Source: Poseidonibacter ostreae (GTDB lineage: Bacteria > Campylobacterota > Campylobacteria > Campylobacterales > Arcobacteraceae). Taken from it: a stretch of DNA of 34,596 nucleotides. Position 1 is the first letter of the stretch. Each line of letters begins with the position of its first letter. Location of the stretch: assembly GCF_009208075.1 (NCBI RefSeq), contig NZ_WFKJ01000033.1, positions 1 to 34,596 of the forward strand, given 5' to 3'. The notes beneath the pieces were generated by a model that was given only the letters and a program-made list of their open reading frames with translations, did no database searches and was not told the DNA's origin. The position numbers and the translations under genes were made by a program. Positions 8,522 through 15,801 of this stretch are shown here, one piece after another.

Positions 8522-9349
8522 TTAGCCTTTGTTAGTGTATTTAATTACTATTAACTTAGCTTCATCATTTGGTAATATTTTATAAATTCTATTACCATAA
8601 TATAATGTGTAAGAAACCAACAATTCTTTTCTATTAACTATTGAATAAAGTATTTTCTTAGTATCTGGTATTGAAAGGATAAAATCATTTGAATTTTTTA
8701 TATTGTATTCATTAATAGTATATTTATAACCATTGTAAGTTCTAAATAAAGTTACATCCATATTTGCTCTAATTTCAGGAATATATACAGAGCCAACTTC
8801 TTTATTAATATCTTTAGTTTCATATCCTCTTAAAGGACTATTGTTTAATATATTTAAAGTAAGGTCGTTTGCAATATGTTTTACAAAACTTGTATCACCT
8901 TTTAAATCTAATTTAATATCTTTTATTTTATTTTTAAATGATTCTGTAATAGTTACAATAGTAGATTCTTGTTTTTTAGGATGTAATATAAAAGAATAAG
9001 TTTTATCTTCTGTAACTACAAATAATTCATTAACCATTGCTTTATTATATACAATATTACTAGTACCTTTTGTAACTGTTTTAGCACCAACTTTAACTTG
9101 TTCTTCTTCTCTATAAGGAGCAAATTTAACAAACATTTCATTACCTGTAACAGTTACTAATAAATCTTTTTCTTGTGAAGATATTTGTTTTTTAATTTGA
9201 CTAGGAAATACTAATCTATTAGTATCACTTCTAGATAAATTAATGTGTTTAGTCGAATTTAAATTATCAATTACTATATTCTTTGCACTTAATGAGCTTA
9301 GAGATACAAGTACTGATAATATAATATTTAGCTTTTTCATCTGTTTCAT
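8522..9349 (-). CDS. traK: T4SS outer-membrane ring protein TraK (VirB9 family)
   Basis: TraK forms the secretin-like ring around TraB and TraV. The 275-residue protein has a signal peptide ending near residue 22 (SLSA). It then carries the family pattern HINLSRSDTNRLVFPSQIKK, followed by a beta-rich body with NEMFVKFAP and the segment ELFVVTEDKTYSFILHP. The stop is 3 bases from the traB start. Two closely spaced starts are possible, ATG at 9349 and ATG at 9340. AAGGA ends only about 2 bases before the first and about 11 before the second, so the true start may be 9340. No cysteines are evident. Confidence 0.9.
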   Translation of the reverse strand: MKQMKKLNIILSVLVSLSSLSAKNIVIDNLNSTKHINLSRSDTNRLVFPSQIKKQISSQEKDLLVTVTGNEMFVKFAPYREEEQVKVGAKTVTKGTSNIVYNKAMVNELFVVTEDKTYSFILHPKKQESTIVTITESFKNKIKDIKLDLKGDTSFVKHIANDLTLNILNNSPLRGYETKDINKEVGSVYIPEIRANMDVTLFRTYNGYKYTINEYNIKNSNDFILSIPDTKKILYSIVNRKELLVSYTLYYGNRIYKILPNDEAKLIVIKYTNKG

Positions 9350-9354
9350 TTTCC

Positions 9355-9918
9355 TTATTCAGTTAAACCATTTAGTTTTAGATTGATAATATAAAATTGT
9401 CCATATTTAACTTCATAATCAATTTCCAAATTAACATCTTTAGTTCTTAATAATTTTGTTGTAATAAAATCAGAAATTGAACCATTAACAACAATTTTAT
9501 TTTTCATATGAGTATTAATTGTACTAATATGAAATGATCTAGATATATCATTACTAATAATATAATTAACCATCTTCTTCAATTCAACTCTTACTGTTTT
9601 GTAAGTACTACTATGTACTAAAGGAATAATATTGCTCACCAATACATTGGCATTATTAACTGATACATTAAGTAAGTTATGTGCAATAAAATTACCAATC
9701 ATCTCTTTATATGATTCTGATACAACATCACCGCTAACCCAAAATTCTTTATAAGTATTTTGTGGTGGCAAAAATACTGTTTTTTTTGAATTACTATTTG
9801 TTATTACTTGATTTACTAAATAAATGTTACTTACTGTTAAGAGAATCATTGAAAATTTTAGTAAAGCATTTTGTGAAAGAATATTATCTTTCATATTGTT
9901 AAATATTTTAAAATCCAT
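9355..9918 (-). CDS. traE: T4SS inner-membrane protein TraE (VirB8-like)
   Basis: TraE is a bitopic inner-membrane protein that acts as an assembly factor of the F-type machine and corresponds to VirB8. It is 187 residues long, close to F TraE (188). One transmembrane helix lies at about 20-40 after a short basic cytoplasmic tail. The periplasmic part begins with the family-typical KTVFLPPQNTYKEFWVSGD, then SYKEMIGNFIAHNLLNVSV. It sits between traL and traK, with gaps of 2 and 5 bases, matching the F gene order. Confidence 0.92.
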   Translation of the reverse strand: MDFKIFNNMKDNILSQNALLKFSMILLTVSNIYLVNQVITNSNSKKTVFLPPQNTYKEFWVSGDVVSESYKEMIGNFIAHNLLNVSVNNANVLVSNIIPLVHSSTYKTVRVELKKMVNYIISNDISRSFHISTINTHMKNKIVVNGSISDFITTKLLRTKDVNLEIDYEVKYGQFYIINLKLNGLTE

Positions 9919-9920
9919 TT

Positions 9921-10220
9921 TTAGCCTACAAATACTCTTAATTCAGATTTTGGCAATCTGTTCGTTTTTGGTTTCTTCAAACCCAACATATACAAAATAT
10001 GAGTTAAATAACTTTTGTATTTTGTATCTTTTATTTTTTCATTAATTATTAGAAATGATATTCCAAAAAATAAACTCAAATAAACAAATACACCACTAAA
10101 TATAATCGCAAAACCTGCACTTCCTACAGCTATAATAAAAGAATCCATTTCCCAATTCATGACCATAGGCATAGTATCAATGTATTTATTTATATCAATA
10201 TATTTTGACTCTTCATTCAT
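9921..10220 (-). CDS. traL: T4SS protein TraL
   Basis: TraL is a small inner-membrane protein of F-type systems, related to VirB3 and needed for pilus assembly. The 99-residue length fits. It opens with a short hydrophilic segment (YIDINKYIDTMPMVMNWEMD) resembling the family's Y-x-I-P-x-x-L-D start. Two hydrophobic segments follow at about 25-50 and 50-62, then a basic tail. AAAAAGG precedes the ATG by about 6 bases. The gene lies 55 bases after the pilin gene, and a strong hairpin fills that gap. Confidence 0.88.
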   Translation of the reverse strand: MNEESKYIDINKYIDTMPMVMNWEMDSFIIAVGSAGFAIIFSGVFVYLSLFFGISFLIINEKIKDTKYKSYLTHILYMLGLKKPKTNRLPKSELRVFVG

Positions 10221-10236
10221 AATTTAACCTTTTTCC

Positions 10237-10267
10237 AAATAATAAGAGAGGTAATCTCTTATTATTT
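10237..10267 (-). promoter_or_regulatory. Perfect 13-bp hairpin between pilin gene and traL
   Basis: The arms AAATAATAAGAGA and TCTCTTATTATTT are exact complements around a 5-base loop. Read on the minus strand the hairpin follows the pilin stop by about 9 bases and ends before the traL ribosome site. This position suits partial termination or 3'-end protection of pilin mRNA, giving more pilin than the rest of the operon. The pairing is seen; the role is inferred. Confidence 0.75.
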
Positions 10268-10275
10268 AACTTTGT

Positions 10276-10584
10276 TTAGTAAATACCTGCACCAGAGAAT
10301 GAAGCAGCGACAGTTGTAATATTTACTACAATAACTAATAGAACTAATGAAACAATTCCTGAAATATACATTTTTTGGAAAAATAAGAAGATAGAAAAAA
10401 TTAAAATTAACATTCCTACAATACTTGTTACAGCAGGGTCAGCAAACCAACCTTGAACTTTTACCCATGTTGTAGCTAATCCTAAAGCATCTCCTGTACC
10501 AGCTGCAAAAGAACTACCTGCTAATAATACGAAAACAGCTAAGAAAGCTGTGAACATTTTATTTCTTTTAATCCATGACATCAT
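10276..10584 (-). CDS. traA: Major pilin (TraA/TrhA-like)
   Basis: This is the conjugative pilin precursor, 102 residues long. It has a basic start (MMSWIKRNK), a hydrophobic leader and a likely signal-peptidase site near SSFA/AG at residue 27, giving a mature peptide of about 75 residues. The mature part has two hydrophobic helices (about 53-70 and 72-92) separated by a short QKMYISG turn, and a small-residue C-terminus (SFSGAGIY). This is the layout of VirB2/TraA pilins. AAGGAG lies 7-10 bases before the ATG pair at 10584/10581. It is the first gene of transfer operon 1, directly under a copy of the shared promoter element, and the S26 peptidase in the same operon is a likely partner in its maturation. 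Confidence 0.88.
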   Translation of the reverse strand: MMSWIKRNKMFTAFLAVFVLLAGSSFAAGTGDALGLATTWVKVQGWFADPAVTSIVGMLILIFSIFLFFQKMYISGIVSLVLLVIVVNITTVAASFSGAGIY

Positions 10585-10632
10585 AATGTGTCTCCTTGTG
10601 TTTTATATGTTAAGGTTAACCCTTATTTAATA

Positions 10633-10660
10633 GTTCTCATAAAACAAAAAAACCACGTTG
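10633..10660 (-). promoter_or_regulatory. Shared promoter element, copy 1 (pilin operon)
   Basis: On the minus strand the site reads CAACGTG, 13 T-rich bases, then ATGAGAAC, directly followed by TATTAAAT as a plausible -10 box. The pilin ATG lies 49 bases downstream. The same half-sites with identical spacing occur at 13415, 13481 and 21404. The CAACGTG part would sit around -40, and the ATGAGAAC part between the -35 and -10 positions. It could be an activator or repressor site, or a dedicated promoter class. Confidence 0.75.
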
Positions 10661-10698
10661 AAAAATTTTTAAAATTTAGAATTTTATATTCATTAGTG

Positions 10699-10704
10699 TA
10701 TAAT
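10699..10704 (+). promoter_or_regulatory. Candidate -10 box for the regulator gene
   Basis: A perfect TATAAT preceded by AGTG lies about 115 bases upstream of the regulator ATG at 10819, on the plus strand, within the divergent gap to the pilin operon. The -35 region is simply A/T-rich, as usual in Campylobacterota. The shared CAACGTG element is not present in this direction. Confidence 0.5.
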
Positions 10705-10818
10705 CGCTTAAATAAGACACATGATAAATTAATAGGTAGCAAAAGACAGAAACACTTAGGCTATAGAACATTAATAGTAGCAAATTAATAAATTAAATAA
10801 AGCTAGGGCATAAAAATA

Positions 10819-11400
10819 ATGGACGAAATAACCGTTGATAAAAAACAAACAGATGTATGGACTAATAAACTAAAAGATATATTAAATGTAAGCTCTTCTA
10901 AAGATGTAGCAGATGAATTAAATATTTCAGCATCACAATTTTCACAAATGAAAAACAATGGAAAATTTCCGTATGAAAAATTAATAAACTTGATGATAAA
11001 AAAGAAACTATCATTAGATGATTTTTTTGATTTAAAAAACTCTATTGATAAAGAAGGTATAGTTCCTTATTATAAAAATACTGATAAATATATTTTATTA
11101 GATGGAATAGAAAATAGTAAAGATAAGCTAAGAGCTATTAAACAAAATAATAAATTTATTGTCTTTGATACTTCTATAACAGAATACCAAAATGATGGTT
11201 TTTATGCATTTACTCAAAATGATTTTATAATTGTAAGATATTTCAAGTGTAATATAGATGATGAAGATGTTTCAAAAGTAAACTTGGAACTTTCAGCGAT
11301 TGATAACAGAGATGATAAGAAAATTATAGATAGTAAGAATTTAGGAAAAATTAATTTTATTGGAAGAGTTGTTTACATTATTGATAAAGAAGACTTGTAG
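10819..11400 (+). CDS. CI-like transcriptional regulator with degenerate S24 domain
   Basis: This is a 193-residue DNA-binding regulator. Residues about 15-70 form a CI-repressor-type helix-turn-helix (SSSKDVADELNISASQFSQM). The C-terminal half resembles the LexA/CI S24 fold, with QNDGFYAF (about 124-131), FIIVRYF (136-142) and the closing INFIGRVVYIID strand. The usual catalytic Ser region (GDSM) is not evident, and the catalytic Lys position in the VKR-type motif is Arg 140. Self-cleavage therefore looks unlikely, and the domain probably serves dimerisation or ligand sensing. AGGG lies 10 bases before the ATG. It is divergent from the pilin operon and is the only obvious transcription factor in the transfer region, so it is the best candidate to control the shared promoter element. 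Confidence 0.82.
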   Translation: MDEITVDKKQTDVWTNKLKDILNVSSSKDVADELNISASQFSQMKNNGKFPYEKLINLMIKKKLSLDDFFDLKNSIDKEGIVPYYKNTDKYILLDGIENSKDKLRAIKQNNKFIVFDTSITEYQNDGFYAFTQNDFIIVRYFKCNIDDEDVSKVNLELSAIDNRDDKKIIDSKNLGKINFIGRVVYIIDKEDL

Positions 11401-11417
11401 AATCTAAAAGATTCTAC
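11397..11417. terminator. Hairpin between convergent genes
   Basis: GTAGAATCT and AGATTCTAC pair perfectly around a 3-base AAA loop. The stop codons of both convergent genes (TAG at 11398-11400 on plus, TAG at 11414-11416 on minus) are inside the stem. There is no clear U-tract on either side, so it may terminate poorly or may mainly shield both 3' ends. Confidence 0.55.
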
Positions 11418-12229
11418 CTTCTCATAAGTATATTTACTCCCTCACATGTACAATATCTATTAACTTTAGTATTAACATTTCCAATCTTTGAAACAAACTC
11501 CCATTTATCATCTAAACTTTCTTGTAATAAGGAATATCCAGTATTCTCAATATTGTAATTTTTACAAGATTTAATACAAGTATTTGAATAATCACTATTG
11601 TTAATAAAACTTGTATTAAAGATAAATGAATGTGTGCCTGTTCTTTCACGTAGTTTATTAATTTTTATATTTGATAATTCTATCTCTTTTATTTTTTTTT
11701 CATCATCTTTTTTTCTAGAATTAATATTGTCTAAATAATCAATTTTTGAATACTTTGATATATTTATTACATTATCTCTATATCTATCTTTAAATCTTTG
11801 AGTATGACTATTAATTCTAATTAATTCAAGATATTCATCTGTCTTTTCTATATAGCATCCATGTAATGTTGCATAATCTACAATTCTATTGGCTGCTTTT
11901 AAATTACCTTCTAAATTAAGAACTGTAGTTGATCCTAATACAGGAGTGTATTTTTTTAACTTACTATTTTGTAATTTACAAAACTTAAAAACTAAGTTGT
12001 AAGAATTACTAGGAATATATGCATTCATACCTTTTCTATTTTCTTTAACTTTTATAAAATTATAGAATTGTCTAACATTCATTTTTTTTAATTCTTCATC
12101 ACTTATTTGTTTATTTTTTACAGTTTCGACTATTCTATATTCATAGATTTTTTTTGAACATCCACTTACTAAAACTGATAAGAAAATTACTAAAAATATA
12201 TTAAGAAGTGAATTAGATTTATTATTCAT
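11414..12229 (-). CDS. Unknown lipoprotein, 271 residues
   Basis: The signal segment ends with the lipobox LVSGC, so the mature protein is lipid-anchored. A charged helical region follows (ISDEELKKMNVRQFYNFIKV). The C-terminal part carries paired cysteines (CIKSC and CTC) that could form disulfides outside the cytoplasm. I do not recognise the family. It lies between transfer operons, downstream of genes under a copy of the shared promoter element but separated from them by gaps of about 150 and 290 bases. Its placement inside a conjugation region and its lipidation would fit an entry- or surface-exclusion factor, or an accessory of the T4SS core, but nothing in the sequence proves this. Confidence 0.7.
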   Translation of the reverse strand: MNNKSNSLLNIFLVIFLSVLVSGCSKKIYEYRIVETVKNKQISDEELKKMNVRQFYNFIKVKENRKGMNAYIPSNSYNLVFKFCKLQNSKLKKYTPVLGSTTVLNLEGNLKAANRIVDYATLHGCYIEKTDEYLELIRINSHTQRFKDRYRDNVINISKYSKIDYLDNINSRKKDDEKKIKEIELSNIKINKLRERTGTHSFIFNTSFINNSDYSNTCIKSCKNYNIENTGYSLLQESLDDKWEFVSKIGNVNTKVNRYCTCEGVNILMRR

Positions 12230-12515
12230 TTTTTTCCTTTTTATTATTTATTGAAAATTTTAGATTTATAAAGAATCTGTTTTTTAATAACTATTCCTTA
12301 TTTAATTATTTACATTACTAGTAATTAATATAAATAATGTATTGTCTTTAATAAGGATATCTTTTATATTTGTATTAAGAAAGCTTTATTTTAAACTCTC
12401 AAATTACAAATAATTTAACTTACCTCGACTTCTTTTTCTTCTTTTAAGTTTATTAAAGTTAATAAATACTTTTTGATATTACTCTCCACATCTAACAATT
12501 AAAAAAATGTAATAT
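12230..12515. other. AT-rich intergenic region, no gene seen
   Basis: This 286-base stretch between two minus-strand genes has stop codons in all frames and no tRNA-like pattern. It may hold a promoter for the lipoprotein gene, but no copy of the shared 28-bp element is present. Confidence 0.5.
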
Positions 12516-12713
12516 TTAAACCTCTACTCCATTCAAATAATTTCTAATTTCTATATCACCTAATTTTATATCTTCTATTTGAAGATTAGAACTTTTTATT
12601 TCAGATGAATTCATCATCGTCTCACAGACTTTATTATCGATTCCTTTAAAAACTAAAAAGCATAAATCATCAATTGAAAAGGCTTTATAAAAAATTGTAC
12701 TTTTGTTTAACAT
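12516..12713 (-). CDS. Hypothetical protein, 65 residues
   Basis: A short acidic cytoplasmic protein starting MLNKSTIFYK, with no signal peptide or known motif. I chose the ATG at 12713 because an excellent ribosome site, GAGGGG, lies 6 bases upstream. The longer frame from a TTG at 12782 has no such site and would add 23 residues across it. It follows the 149-residue gene on the same strand after about 150 bases, so the two may be co-transcribed. Function unknown. Confidence 0.6.
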   Translation of the reverse strand: MLNKSTIFYKAFSIDDLCFLVFKGIDNKVCETMMNSSEIKSSNLQIEDIKLGDIEIRNYLNGVEV

Positions 12714-12863
12714 TCTTTTCCCCTCAGAAAAATAAAAAGTTATTGTATGTAAATAATTCTTAAAATTATCATTGTAATTCAACTTTTTTTTGTAAAATTT
12801 AATTCAAATATAATAAATATAAATTTTTAAAGTGTATTATTTACAACAAACCTAACTAGCTTA

Positions 12864-13313
12864 TTAAATGCTATTTTTATATTTTGAAAGTATTATTTTT
12901 ATTATTTCTCTAATAAAATTTAAACCATCTTTCGTAGCATTAATTCTACCATCTAAAGCTAGATATTTAACTAGTGCATCACCACTTATTTTTTCCCATT
13001 CTGCAGTAGTGAATTTATCTTTAAAAGATTGAATAGTTTTCGTCTTATCATACAAGTACATTCTATTTCTTAAAGCATCTTTTTCTTTTTTAAATTCATT
13101 TAGATACTTATTCCTGTAACTGAAGAAAAATTTCTTTTTTTTATAATTGTTATCTATATGCATATGTATAAATTGTTTATTGAAGAACTTAGTAATTAAG
13201 ACATTTGTACGTGTTGCCTTTGCTAAATCTTCACCCTTAATAATTGCAGTTAGATATTCTCTTTTCATGAAATTCTTAATTCGTGTTGTATTGTGTTTGT
13301 TTTGTTTTTCCAT
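12864..13313 (-). CDS. Hypothetical basic protein, 149 residues
   Basis: This is a Lys-rich cytoplasmic protein with aromatic residues near the centre (KKKKFFFSYRNKYLNEFKKE) and a helical C-terminus. There is no signal peptide or membrane span. AAGGG lies 5 bases before the ATG. It is the first gene leftward of the divergent promoter region at 13415-13508 and lies under a minus-strand copy of the shared 28-bp element, so it should be expressed together with the pilin and other transfer operons. The basic character would suit DNA or RNA binding. I do not recognise a family. Confidence 0.65.
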   Translation of the reverse strand: MEKQNKHNTTRIKNFMKREYLTAIIKGEDLAKATRTNVLITKFFNKQFIHMHIDNNYKKKKFFFSYRNKYLNEFKKEKDALRNRMYLYDKTKTIQSFKDKFTTAEWEKISGDALVKYLALDGRINATKDGLNFIREIIKIILSKYKNSI

Positions 13314-13414
13314 TTTTTCCCTTAAATTAGATTTAAAATACCGTTGGTAATTTGACCTATATGTTTAATAACTTGTAGCGCGTAATACTTTTTTATCTTT
13401 TGCCTTAAATAGTA

Positions 13415-13442
13415 GTTCTCATAGAATAAAAAAAACACGTTG
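13415..13442 (-). promoter_or_regulatory. Shared promoter element, copy 2 (orphan-gene group)
   Basis: On the minus strand this reads CAACGTG, 13 bases, ATGAGAAC, followed by TACTATTT as a -10 candidate. It points at the 149-residue gene whose ATG is about 100 bases downstream. Copy 3 lies on the opposite strand 38 bases away, so this is a divergent promoter pair with the CAACGT ends facing each other. Confidence 0.72.
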
Positions 13443-13480
13443 AAAAAATTTGAAAAAAACTAATAAAATTTTTAATATAT

Positions 13481-13508
13481 CAACGTAAAAACTTTATTTA
13501 ATGAGAAT
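13481..13508 (+). promoter_or_regulatory. Shared promoter element, copy 3 (transfer operon 2)
   Basis: CAACGTA, 13 bases, ATGAGAAT, then GTATAG as -10 candidate. This copy differs from the others at the last base of each half-site, which may make it weaker. The first ATG of the operon lies 31 bases downstream at 13540. Confidence 0.7.
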
Positions 13509-13539
13509 GTATAGGTAGAGATTAGAAAAAAGGAAGTGT

Positions 13540-13710
13540 ATGCTAAATATCAACATTAAAGAAAAAGGTGCAGAATTAGATATTCAAGTACATGTTGAAG
13601 AAAATTTAGACAAAAGCAAATTAAAAAGTATTGAAAAAATATTAAGTCTGCTGAGTAAGAAGTTTGGTAATTTTGCAAAAAACAAAAATAAAAATAAGGA
13701 AGCAAAGTGA
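13540..13710 (+). CDS. Small protein, 56 residues, leads transfer operon 2
   Basis: The frame runs from ATG at 13540 to TGA at 13710 with a strong ribosome site (AAGGAAG, about 3 bases before the ATG). The protein starts MLNINIKEKGAELDIQVHVE and ends in a Lys/Asn-rich tail. It has no signal peptide. Its stop overlaps the GTG start of the next gene (GTGA), a classic coupled arrangement, which is good evidence that it is real. It sits 31 bases after copy 3 of the shared promoter element. No family recognised; a small regulatory or chaperone-like role is possible. Confidence 0.7.
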   Translation: MLNINIKEKGAELDIQVHVEENLDKSKLKSIEKILSLLSKKFGNFAKNKNKNKEAK

Positions 13711-14129
13711 GAAAGAAAATTCTTGGATTAAGTATTGTTTTAGGATTAAATATTTTACAAGCAAATGAGCTTGAGTTAGTTGGTAAAAATGTTATTAAGA
13801 ATACAAGTGAAATAAAAAAATTATTAATGGAAATTAATCATCTAAAGTCACTTTTAAAATTAAAAAACATAGTATCGGATAATACAAAAATATCTGTAGA
13901 TAATACAAACATAATTGAACAGGATTATATTAAAAATTTTGTGAGAATTACTGCACATTTTTTAAATGTAAGATCAAAACCAAACAATAAAAGTAAAATA
14001 ATTAAAGTTGCCAAAAAAGATGAAATATATGAAATTACAAAAATATATTCTGAAAAAGGTAACAATAAATATTGGATTAATATCGGAAATGGTTATGTGA
14101 ATAAAATTTTTGTTGAAGAGGTTTACTAA
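13707..14129 (+). CDS. Exported SH3b-domain protein
   Basis: The 140-residue protein has a signal peptide (cleavage near LQA, residue 19), a helical central part, and a bacterial SH3 domain at about 80-138 recognisable from ITAHFLNVRSKPNNKSKIIK and YWINIGNGYVNKIFVEEVY. SH3b domains of this type commonly bind peptidoglycan or peptide ligands in the periplasm, so it may position the T4SS in the cell wall. The start is a GTG overlapping the stop of the small gene upstream, with AAGGAAG before it. It overlaps the next gene at TAATG. Confidence 0.78.
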   Translation: MRKKILGLSIVLGLNILQANELELVGKNVIKNTSEIKKLLMEINHLKSLLKLKNIVSDNTKISVDNTNIIEQDYIKNFVRITAHFLNVRSKPNNKSKIIKVAKKDEIYEITKIYSEKGNNKYWINIGNGYVNKIFVEEVY

Positions 14130-14881
14130 TGTTAAAAAGAAAAACAGTCAGTTTAATTGTATTATTATCTATTGTTGTTAATTTAAATGCAGAGATTAAA
14201 AAAGATATAAATCATGAATTTGAATTGATTAAAGAAGTTATTCCAAACACAAAAATTATGAAATACAAGAAGTCAATGATTGATGGATTTTATAATGTTT
14301 ACTTTGAGAATGGTCAAATAATATATGTTAATCCTTACAAAAAAATGATTTTATTTGGTGAAATTTGGAATTCATCTGGATTAAGTTTAACAAATGCAGA
14401 TAGAGAAAAATGGAAAAAAGAGTTAAAAGGTGAAGGAATTACTGTTAGCAAAGAAGATTCTGTTATTGCAGAATTAAAAAAGAATGATGAAGTTCATAAA
14501 GAATGGAATAAAACATTAGTAAAAAATGGTGTAAAGTATGGAAAGGGTGGTAACCAGAAGTATAAAGTAATTGTTGTTGAATCCCCTACATGCCCTTACT
14601 GTAGGAAACTAAATAAATATTTGTCAGAATTTGACAACACTACTTACAAATATTATTCTAATGAAGCTAAATCTATAGATGTATATAAAAATAAGTATAA
14701 AGTAAAAAATCCCAAAGAAGTATTAAAAATACAGGGCGAGATACTTAAAAATAAAATAAATGGAATTGGAGTACCTTTTGGAATAGTTATTGATGAGAAT
14801 AGTGTCGTAGTAGATACTATTTTAGGGTTTTCATCAAGTGATAAAACTAATATTGGGAAATGGAATAAATATTTAAAATGA
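14129..14881 (+). CDS. DsbC-like thiol-disulfide protein with CPYC
   Basis: This is a periplasmic thioredoxin-fold protein of 250 residues with a signal peptide ending near NLNA (residue 21). The N-terminal part (about 30-90) looks like the DsbC dimerisation domain, with YNVYFENGQIIYVNPYKKMI. The active site is CPYC at 155-158 in VVESPTCPYCRKL, and the cis-Pro loop is GIGVPFGIVID. It should isomerise or reduce disulfides in Cys-rich transfer proteins (TraH, TraU, TraN), a role played by plasmid-borne DsbC or TrbB in other F-type systems. It overlaps its neighbours on both sides (TAATG upstream, ATGA downstream). Confidence 0.87.
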   Translation: MLKRKTVSLIVLLSIVVNLNAEIKKDINHEFELIKEVIPNTKIMKYKKSMIDGFYNVYFENGQIIYVNPYKKMILFGEIWNSSGLSLTNADREKWKKELKGEGITVSKEDSVIAELKKNDEVHKEWNKTLVKNGVKYGKGGNQKYKVIVVESPTCPYCRKLNKYLSEFDNTTYKYYSNEAKSIDVYKNKYKVKNPKEVLKIQGEILKNKINGIGVPFGIVIDENSVVVDTILGFSSSDKTNIGKWNKYLK

Positions 14882-15801
14882 AAAAATTAATTTTTTCTAT
14901 ATCATTGATTATAATAAATGTAAATTTGGAACTATACGCATTCAATAATAATTTTTATAATGAAAATAAAGAAGGTTATTTTTATTATAAGGATGAAATC
15001 ATTGAAGAAGAAAAAGTTAAAGATAATAAAATTATTAAAAAAGATATTAGTATTACAGTAAGTGAATATAGTAAAACTGAAGAAATGATGAAGATGTCTT
15101 TTGAAGATGATAAAGAAAGAGAGTTAAGAAAAAAGAGAGAAGACAATTTTATGGCTAATATCCCATTTCATAAATTAGATGAAATGAGTACCGAAGAGAT
15201 TAAAAGATTACTTGATATTACAAGAAATATTTCAACAGGAAGACCTAATAAAGAGTTTGTAAAAAAGTATGCAGCAGTACAAAAATTTTGGGTTGATAAA
15301 TCAGAAAACTTTGCTAAGTCTTGGAGTGTAGCAAATTTAGAAAATCCAGATGAACTTCTTTATAATGATATAGGATGGACTTCTAGAGATAGAGTCAATT
15401 TAAAGAAAAAGAAAGTTAAAGAAGATAAAAAATTCTTCAAGAAAATAAAATCTAGAGCAGGTTATATTGTAATAATTGAAGATAAATCTGATACAGGATT
15501 ACTACAAGATACTAAACTACTTTACGAAAAAGTAAAAAGTCAAACAGGTTTAGATTATTTAATTTATGATTACTATGAAGTTAGTGAAACATTAAAAAGA
15601 CAATTGAAAATTAAATTAGAAACACTTCCCGAAAATATACTTTTATATGTTAATAACAAAAATAAAAAGATTTATAAGAGAGTTGTCCAAGGTTTTAGTG
15701 CTTCTACAAAAATTGTAAATAATACAAAGTTTATTTTTGAGAATGCAATACTTGAAAAAGATAAAAATCCTGAAGATAGAATTAAAAAAGGAAAGAAATG
15801 A
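14878..15801 (+). CDS. traF: F-type conjugal transfer protein TraF
   Basis: TraF is a periplasmic thioredoxin-fold protein required for F-pilus assembly. The 307-residue protein has a signal peptide and an early FYNENKEGYFYYKDE segment typical of the family's aromatic N-terminus. The conserved central piece AVQKFWVDKSENFAKSWSVA is followed by NLENPDEL, and a thioredoxin-like C-terminus starts near AGYIVIIEDKSDTG. It has no cysteine at all, so it cannot be redox-active, as is also the case for the active-site-less TraF of F. Relatively long basic and acidic insertions occur around 45-90. It overlaps the genes on both sides by 4 bases. Confidence 0.85.
   Translation: MKKLIFSISLIIINVNLELYAFNNNFYNENKEGYFYYKDEIIEEEKVKDNKIIKKDISITVSEYSKTEEMMKMSFEDDKERELRKKREDNFMANIPFHKLDEMSTEEIKRLLDITRNISTGRPNKEFVKKYAAVQKFWVDKSENFAKSWSVANLENPDELLYNDIGWTSRDRVNLKKKKVKEDKKFFKKIKSRAGYIVIIEDKSDTGLLQDTKLLYEKVKSQTGLDYLIYDYYEVSETLKRQLKIKLETLPENILLYVNNKNKKIYKRVVQGFSASTKIVNNTKFIFENAILEKDKNPEDRIKKGKK

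Noticed and set aside
10588-10788. Plus-strand frame of 66 codons in the pilin/regulator gap
   Set aside because: It covers the shared promoter element and the candidate -10 box, has no ribosome site, and its protein has no sensible pattern.
13147-13350. Plus-strand frame opposite the 149-residue gene
   Set aside because: It is antisense to a better-supported gene with a strong ribosome site.
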